Shown: piece after piece, positions 6,431 through 9,657 of the stretch
Numbering within the stretch: the stretch's first letter is position 1
How the letters are laid out: each line of letters starts with the position of its first letter
Source: Helicobacteraceae bacterium
Lineage (GTDB): Bacteria > Campylobacterota > Campylobacteria > Campylobacterales > Sulfurimonadaceae
Direction: 5' to 3'
Length of the DNA stretch: 9,657 nt
NCBI GenBank assembly: GCA_015488075.1
Contig: WFOM01000056.1
Coordinates: forward strand, 1 to 9,657
Made by a program: the position numbers and the translations under genes
The notes under the pieces: model-generated
Databases searched by the model: none
Seen by the model: only the letters and a program-made list of their open reading frames with translations
What the model was told of the DNA's origin: nothing

Positions 6431-8214
6431 TATCCTATAACTGCTACTAATTGACCTTCGACCACTTTGTCGTTTGTTGCAACATTTATAGACTTGATTA
6501 CACCTCCTTTAGGTGCTACAACATCTATCTCCATTTTCATAGATTCAAGTATCATAATAACATCACCCTCATTTACACTCTGACCTGGATTAGCAACTAT
6601 CTTCCATACATTTCCCGGAAGCAAAGCTTTTACTTCTGTTTCTTCACCGCTTACAGCAGGTGCAGATGTGTTTTCGGCAGGTTTTGCTTCACTAACCTGA
6701 ACTTCTACATTACCTTCAGCTACAGTTACATTAAATTTTTCACCGTTTACAACTACAGTATAGTTTCCGCTTGCCATTTTTTCTCCTTTTGATTCCTCTT
6801 TCATATTTGATAGTTTTCTTACATTTACTTCTGCTTCACCTTTTAGGAAAGTTATACCTTTTTCACCGCAGGCTGCAGCTATAAAAATATTTTCTTCTGT
6901 TGTTTCTATACCTTCTTCTTTTAATTTATCTTCCCAGTATTTTAAAGACTTGGTTTCATCTTCGTTTGCAAGTTCAAGTGCGGTTTTTGTAGTAGGTTCA
7001 AGCCCCAGTTTCTCACTTGCGATTTTAACAACTTCAGGGTCAGGTTCAACCGGAGTTTTACCAAAATAACCAAGAACCATTTTTCCGTAACCCGGTGCTA
7101 TGGCTTTCCAAGGTCCCTGCATAACATTGTTAAGTGCCTGTTGGAAATAAAACTGTGAAACAGGTGTAACACTTGTTCCGTATCCGCCCTTTTCAACAAC
7201 CTCTCTCATAGCTTTTATAACTTCAGGATATCTGTCAAGTATACCGTTATCTCTCATCATCTGTGTATTTGCAGTAAGTGCACCACCCGGCATTGGTGAA
7301 AACGGTATAAGAGGTGATACCTGTGTAGCTTCAGGCGGCATAAAATAATCACTCAAGCAATCTGCCAAAACCTCTTCATACTCAAGTATATCTTCAAGCT
7401 GAAGCCCGCCAAGGTCATAATCCATCCCTTTGGTTGCATGAAGAAGAGTAAGGATGTCAGGCTGACTTGTTCCTCCGCTAACTGGAGATGCCGCAAGGTC
7501 TATACCATCGACTCCGGCATCAAGAGCAGCCAGATAACATGCAACAGAAACTCCTGCAGTCTCATGAGTGTGAAGCCTTATATGAACATCATCACCTACA
7601 AGCTTTCTTGCCATTTTGATAGTATCGTAAACTTTTTTAGGACTGCTTGTTCCGCTGGCATCTTTAAAACATATACTGTCATAAGGTATACCGCTATCTA
7701 GTATCTCTCTTAGTGTTTTTTCATAAAATGCTACATCATGTGCACCTGTGCATCCAGGCGGTAAATCCATAATAGTTACGACTACTTCATGTTTTAAACC
7801 ATGATTTTTTATACATTCTGCAGAGTATTTCAGATTTTCTACATCATTTAGTGCATCAAAGTTTCTGATGGTTGTAGTTCCATGTTTTTTAAACATTTTG
7901 GCATGAAGGTCTATAAGCTCACTGCTTCCGGTATCAAGCATAACCGTATTTACACCTCTTGCCAGAGTTTGGAGATTTACATCAGGACCTACTATCTCTC
8001 TGAATCTGTCCATCATATCAAAAGCATTTTCATTCAGATAGAAAAAGAGTGACTGAAACCTTGCTCCTCCTCCAAACTCAAAATGTCTTATACCGGCTTT
8101 AAGTGCTGCTTCAACCGCAGGAAAAAAGTCATCCATAAGGACTCTTCCTCCAAAAACAGACTGAAATCCGTCTCTGAAGGTTGTATCCATTATATCTATA
8201 TATTTTTTTGCCAT
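6430..8214 (-). CDS. oadA: Oxaloacetate decarboxylase alpha subunit (carboxyltransferase plus biotin carrier; PycB-like)
   Basis: It transfers the C4 carboxyl of oxaloacetate to biotin. Length is 594 residues, normal for the family. An HMGL-like TIM barrel covers about 1-280: [10 protein letters not shown] with metal ligand D10, CFKDASG with the lysine expected to be carboxylated (K184), and metal ligands in HTHETAG (H215, H217). The conserved carboxylase domain runs about 290-465 ([32 protein letters not shown]). A Lys/Glu-rich linker (about 471-480) and an Ala/Pro/Glu-rich linker (about 509-526) flank the ladder-like N-terminal part of the carrier region. The biotinyl domain ends the protein, with ESMKME (biotin on K560) 34 residues from the C-terminus. 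The barrel differs from the DTALRDAHQS / KDMAG wording of enterobacterial OadA and resembles Campylobacter PycB, so it could also act as the pyruvate carboxylase B subunit. Neighbouring oadG and oadB favour the decarboxylase role. The start has an AGAGG Shine-Dalgarno and lies 11 bp after oadG. Confidence 0.92.
   Translation of the reverse strand: MAKKYIDIMDTTFRDGFQSVFGGRVLMDDFFPAVEAALKAGIRHFEFGGGARFQSLFFYLNENAFDMMDRFREIVGPDVNLQTLARGVNTVMLDTGSSELIDLHAKMFKKHGTTTIRNFDALNDVENLKYSAECIKNHGLKHEVVVTIMDLPPGCTGAHDVAFYEKTLREILDSGIPYDSICFKDASGTSSPKKVYDTIKMARKLVGDDVHIRLHTHETAGVSVACYLAALDAGVDGIDLAASPVSGGTSQPDILTLLHATKGMDYDLGGLQLEDILEYEEVLADCLSDYFMPPEATQVSPLIPFSPMPGGALTANTQMMRDNGILDRYPEVIKAMREVVEKGGYGTSVTPVSQFYFQQALNNVMQGPWKAIAPGYGKMVLGYFGKTPVEPDPEVVKIASEKLGLEPTTKTALELANEDETKSLKYWEDKLKEEGIETTEENIFIAAACGEKGITFLKGEAEVNVRKLSNMKEESKGEKMASGNYTVVVNGEKFNVTVAEGNVEVQVSEAKPAENTSAPAVSGEETEVKALLPGNVWKIVANPGQSVNEGDVIMILESMKMEIDVVAPKGGVIKSINVATNDKVVEGQLVAVIG
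6775..6790 (-). promoter_or_regulatory. Strong in-frame ribosome-binding site plus ATG inside oadA
   Basis: The minus strand reads AAAAGGAG, then AAAAA, then ATG (6777-6775). The ATG is codon 480 of oadA, in frame, at the boundary between the carboxyltransferase part and the biotin-carrier region. Initiation here would give a 115-residue protein starting [10 protein letters not shown] and ending with the intact biotinyl domain (K560 of the full protein). The site is at least as good as the ones used for the full-length genes. Because AAA-GGA-GAA also simply encodes Lys-Gly-Glu in a charged linker, it could be coincidence. No use is demonstrated. Confidence 0.4.
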
Positions 8215-8225
8215 CTGCTACCTCT

Positions 8226-8468
8226 TTATTTGTTGTTTTGGTGATGCATAATTGCTGCTGTGATAGCTGCAACTACTTTTGTTTTGTCATTTTTGGTTGT
8301 TTGTTGAGTTTCAACATTTTCTGCGGGATGCGGTTCCGGGAAATATTTGTTTATAATGTTTGACATGATATTCATAACAAACACCATAACCACTAAAAAC
8401 AAATACACTATCCCCATACCAAGGAGCATAAACTTTACACTCTCATAAACAAGGCTTGTTTCTTCCAT
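8226..8468 (-). CDS. oadG: Oxaloacetate decarboxylase gamma subunit
   Basis: Small membrane anchor of the complex, 80 residues. In the family it joins alpha to beta and helps assembly, with C-terminal residues binding Zn2+ and the alpha subunit. A single transmembrane helix lies at about 12-36 (MLLGMGIVYLFLVVMVFVM). A short Pro-rich cytoplasmic linker follows (PEPHPAENVE, 44-53). The C-terminus reads VVAAITAAIMHHQNNK, the AAI-x-AAI-x-H signature of OadG-type subunits, with H75 and H76 as possible metal ligands. It is the first gene of oadGAB, with a TGAGG Shine-Dalgarno and an 11-bp gap to oadA. The sequence is too short for a family call on its own; position and C-terminal motif make it secure. 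Confidence 0.88.
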   Translation of the reverse strand: MEETSLVYESVKFMLLGMGIVYLFLVVMVFVMNIMSNIINKYFPEPHPAENVETQQTTKNDKTKVVAAITAAIMHHQNNK

Positions 8469-8498
8469 AAGATTACCTCAAAATTAAAATAGTGCCAA

Positions 8499-8504
8499 AT
8501 TATA
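8499..8504 (-). promoter_or_regulatory. Probable -10 box of the oadGAB operon
   Basis: The minus strand reads AAAGTTTTTATATAAT, ending in TATAAT and preceded by T-rich tracts (GATATTTTTAACC further upstream), about 30 bases before the oadG ATG. It is the only strong -10 in the 156-bp oadG-ppa spacer on this strand. Confidence 0.6.
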
Positions 8505-8589
8505 TAAAAACTTTGGTTAAAAATATCTTTTATCGCAAAAGTTTGCTTTTTAAATCTTTTTTATGTTACATTTTTTTTCATTTCTTGTG

Positions 8590-8595
8590 TATAAT
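8590..8595 (+). promoter_or_regulatory. ppa: Probable -10 box of ppa
   Basis: TATAAT is preceded by TTTCTTGTG, with T tracts spaced about one helical turn apart upstream (8548-8584), the Campylobacterota sigma-70 style. The start codon is about 30 bases downstream. AAAAAAGGA (8607-8615) is the Shine-Dalgarno for ATG 8625. Confidence 0.65.
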
Positions 8596-8624
8596 TTCAA
8601 AAAATCAAAAAAGGATGTATAGAT

Positions 8625-9146
8625 ATGAATTTGGACAAAATAGGTTACGGTGAAAATCCAGACAAAGTAAAAGCTGTTATAGAGATACCAAACGGATCAA
8701 ACATAAAATATGAAGTTGACAAAGAAAGCGGTGCTATAGTTTTAGACAGAGTTATGCACTCTGCAATGTATTATCCTGCAAATTACGGGTTTGTCAACAA
8801 AACTTTATCTCAAGACGGAGATCCGGCAGATGTGTTGGTTTTGACAGATTATGCCATGACTCCGGGATGTGTTGTAAATGTTAGACTCATAGGTGTTTTG
8901 ATAATGGAAGATGAAAGCGGTATAGATGAAAAACTGCTTGCTGTTCCTGTTTCCAAAATAGATCCTACCTATAATGAGATACAAGACATAGATGATTTGC
9001 CAAAACACACTCTTGACAAAATAAAAAACTTTTTTGAAACATACAAAATACTTGAGCCTGGAAAATGGGTAAAAGTAAAAGGATTTGAGAACAAGGAAAC
9101 TGCTGCCAAAATACTCCAAGATGCCATAGAAAATTACAAAGGGTAA
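8625..9146 (+). CDS. ppa: Inorganic pyrophosphatase (family I, soluble)
   Basis: Cytoplasmic enzyme that hydrolyses pyrophosphate to two phosphates, pulling biosynthetic reactions forward. It has 173 residues, the bacterial family I length. The signature DGDPADVL supplies metal ligands D64, D66 and D69. MEDESGIDEK supplies D96 and D101 (E. coli D65, D67, D70, D97 and D102, a constant offset of one). Also conserved are EIPNGSNIKYE (20-30) and YYPANYGF (49-56). It follows its own TATAAT promoter and is divergent from oadG. The next gene starts two bases after its stop, and that gene's Shine-Dalgarno overlaps the last ppa codons. Nothing is unusual in the protein. Confidence 0.97.
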   Translation: MNLDKIGYGENPDKVKAVIEIPNGSNIKYEVDKESGAIVLDRVMHSAMYYPANYGFVNKTLSQDGDPADVLVLTDYAMTPGCVVNVRLIGVLIMEDESGIDEKLLAVPVSKIDPTYNEIQDIDDLPKHTLDKIKNFFETYKILEPGKWVKVKGFENKETAAKILQDAIENYKG

Positions 9147-9148
9147 AA

Positions 9149-9454
9149 ATGGTTTTTGGAATGTATGAGAGTGAATTTGAAGCATATATGATACTGGGAC
9201 TCATACTTAACTTTTTGTTTTCTTTTATGTTTGGACTTTATCTTACCAAAAACATCGGTATGGAAGAGATGATAAAAACAATGGGAGAGAAAAAACAAAG
9301 TTTTTTGGTATCGCTTTCTATCATCATTCCGTATGCAAAGATGCTTATAATACTTTACAGAGTTGCTATACTGCAGTTCTTTTTTTTAAACAAGGGCTAT
9401 ACCCACAAAGAGTTTTGGATATATCTTACACAAAACAAATCTGAAGAAAAATAG
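9149..9454 (+). CDS. Small two-helix membrane protein, unknown function
   Basis: 101 residues, not recognised. Two hydrophobic segments are seen, about 13-33 (YMILGLILNFLFSFMFGLYL) and about 50-79 (FLVSLSIIIPYAKMLIILYR, then VAILQFFFL). A short Lys/Met/Glu-rich loop (TKNIGMEEMIKTMGEKKQ) separates them, and a polar tail ends KSEEK. By the positive-inside rule the charged loop is probably cytoplasmic. The reading frame is real by context: it starts two bases after ppa, with AAAGGG at ideal spacing, uses codons like its neighbours, and ends 11 bp before a convergent gene. The ATG at codon 5 is an alternative start with poorer spacing. Co-transcription with ppa is likely, but no functional link can be inferred. 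Confidence 0.75.
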   Translation: MVFGMYESEFEAYMILGLILNFLFSFMFGLYLTKNIGMEEMIKTMGEKKQSFLVSLSIIIPYAKMLIILYRVAILQFFFLNKGYTHKEFWIYLTQNKSEEK

Positions 9455-9478
9455 CACTTCCTACTTTACTTTAGTGCT
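9453..9478 (-). terminator. Possible weak terminator between convergent genes
   Basis: The inverted repeat AGCACT / AGTGCT is separated by 14 bases and covers the stops of the convergent membrane-protein and nuclease genes. On the minus strand it is followed by ATTTTTCTTC, so it could terminate the nuclease transcript. The stem is only 6 bp with a long loop. Confidence 0.3.
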
Positions 9479-9657
9479 TCTGCAAAGCATGAATTAATCT
9501 GAGGGTATTTCCAAAGCCCTCTTTTTGCGAGTTTGGCATTTTTTTGTGCTTTTTTAAAATAATACTTTACAACTTTGTCTGTTTGTCTTGTATCGTAAAA
9601 AGCTATCCCTTTGTTAATCATCTCCTCATTGTAGCTTCTTAAATCTTCTATATAAAC
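9466..9657 (-). CDS. Staphylococcal-nuclease-like (thermonuclease) protein, C-terminal part (cut by window edge)
   Basis: The last 63 codons of a minus-strand gene, open to the right edge, ending TAA at 9468-9466. The visible part runs DLRSYNEEMINKGIAFYD ... VVKYYFKKAQKNAKLAKRGLW, then KYPQINSCFAEALK. The pattern of a loop with NEEMI-x-KG-x-A and then a Lys/Ala-rich helix ending in GLW is the typical C-terminal end of the SNase/TNase fold (nucleic-acid phosphodiesterase, often secreted or lipoprotein-anchored). The catalytic Arg/Glu residues and any signal peptide lie outside the window, so activity and location cannot be judged. The tail after GLW lacks the usual P-W-E/D-W/F-R ending and has a lone cysteine. 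Confidence 0.65.
   Translation of the reverse strand, partial: VYIEDLRSYNEEMINKGIAFYDTRQTDKVVKYYFKKAQKNAKLAKRGLWKYPQINSCFAEALK

Noticed and set aside
8469..8624. Riboswitch or small RNA in the oadG-ppa spacer
   Set aside because: The 156 bp are explained by two divergent promoters and their ribosome-binding sites. No substantial stem structure was seen by eye.
8805..9204. Two overlapping minus-strand open frames opposite ppa
   Set aside because: ppa is certain on the plus strand with all catalytic residues. The minus frames have no family resemblance and cross the ppa/downstream gene junction.
1..9657. Mobile element, CRISPR array, tRNA or phage signature
   Set aside because: No transposase, integrase, direct-repeat array, tRNA-like cloverleaf or terminal inverted repeats were seen. 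Codon and base use look uniform across the window.

Overview
The window looks like chromosomal DNA from a member of the Campylobacterota (Epsilonproteobacteria), probably a free-living, Sulfurimonas- or Arcobacter-like organism. The genus cannot be fixed from the sequence. The evidence is AT-rich and tightly packed coding sequence, TATAAT -10 boxes preceded by T-rich tracts rather than clear -35 boxes, a CheV chemotaxis protein, and an OadA/PycB protein whose N-terminus ([15 protein letters not shown]) is of the type I associate with Campylobacter PycB. No tRNA, rRNA, CRISPR array, insertion sequence or long repeat was seen, and no gene-free stretch exceeds 300 bases.

Left block (1-4066, all minus strand). 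In transcription order this is a short periplasmic adaptor (HlyD/MFP type), a compact cytoplasmic molybdopterin oxidoreductase, an acetylornithine-type aminotransferase (ArgD-like), and a TolC-like outer-membrane channel cut by the left edge. The genes overlap by 8 bp, are separated by 1 bp, and overlap by 44 bp respectively, so they are almost certainly one mRNA. The two envelope genes are components of a trans-envelope exporter, but the two genes between them encode soluble metabolic enzymes. No inner-membrane pump is visible in the window.

Centre. cheV (plus strand, 4133-5086) diverges from the exporter block across a 66-bp spacer with back-to-back -10 boxes. It converges on the oxaloacetate decarboxylase operon, and a hairpin built from the last cheV codons probably terminates that operon.

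Right-centre (5096-8468, minus strand). oadG-oadA-oadB encode a Na+-pumping oxaloacetate decarboxylase: the gamma membrane anchor, the alpha carboxyltransferase with biotin carrier domain, and the beta Na+-translocating decarboxylase. Its expected reaction is oxaloacetate to pyruvate plus CO2 coupled to Na+ export. A strong ribosome-binding site followed by ATG lies inside oadA exactly where the biotin carrier region begins.

Right end. Divergent from oadG are ppa (soluble inorganic pyrophosphatase) and, two bases downstream, a small two-helix membrane protein of unknown function. A minus-strand gene cut by the right edge ends with the C-terminus of a staphylococcal-nuclease-like (thermonuclease) protein.

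Most of the window is ordinary core metabolism. The parts most worth a second look are the exporter/enzyme mixed operon and the possible internal start in oadA.
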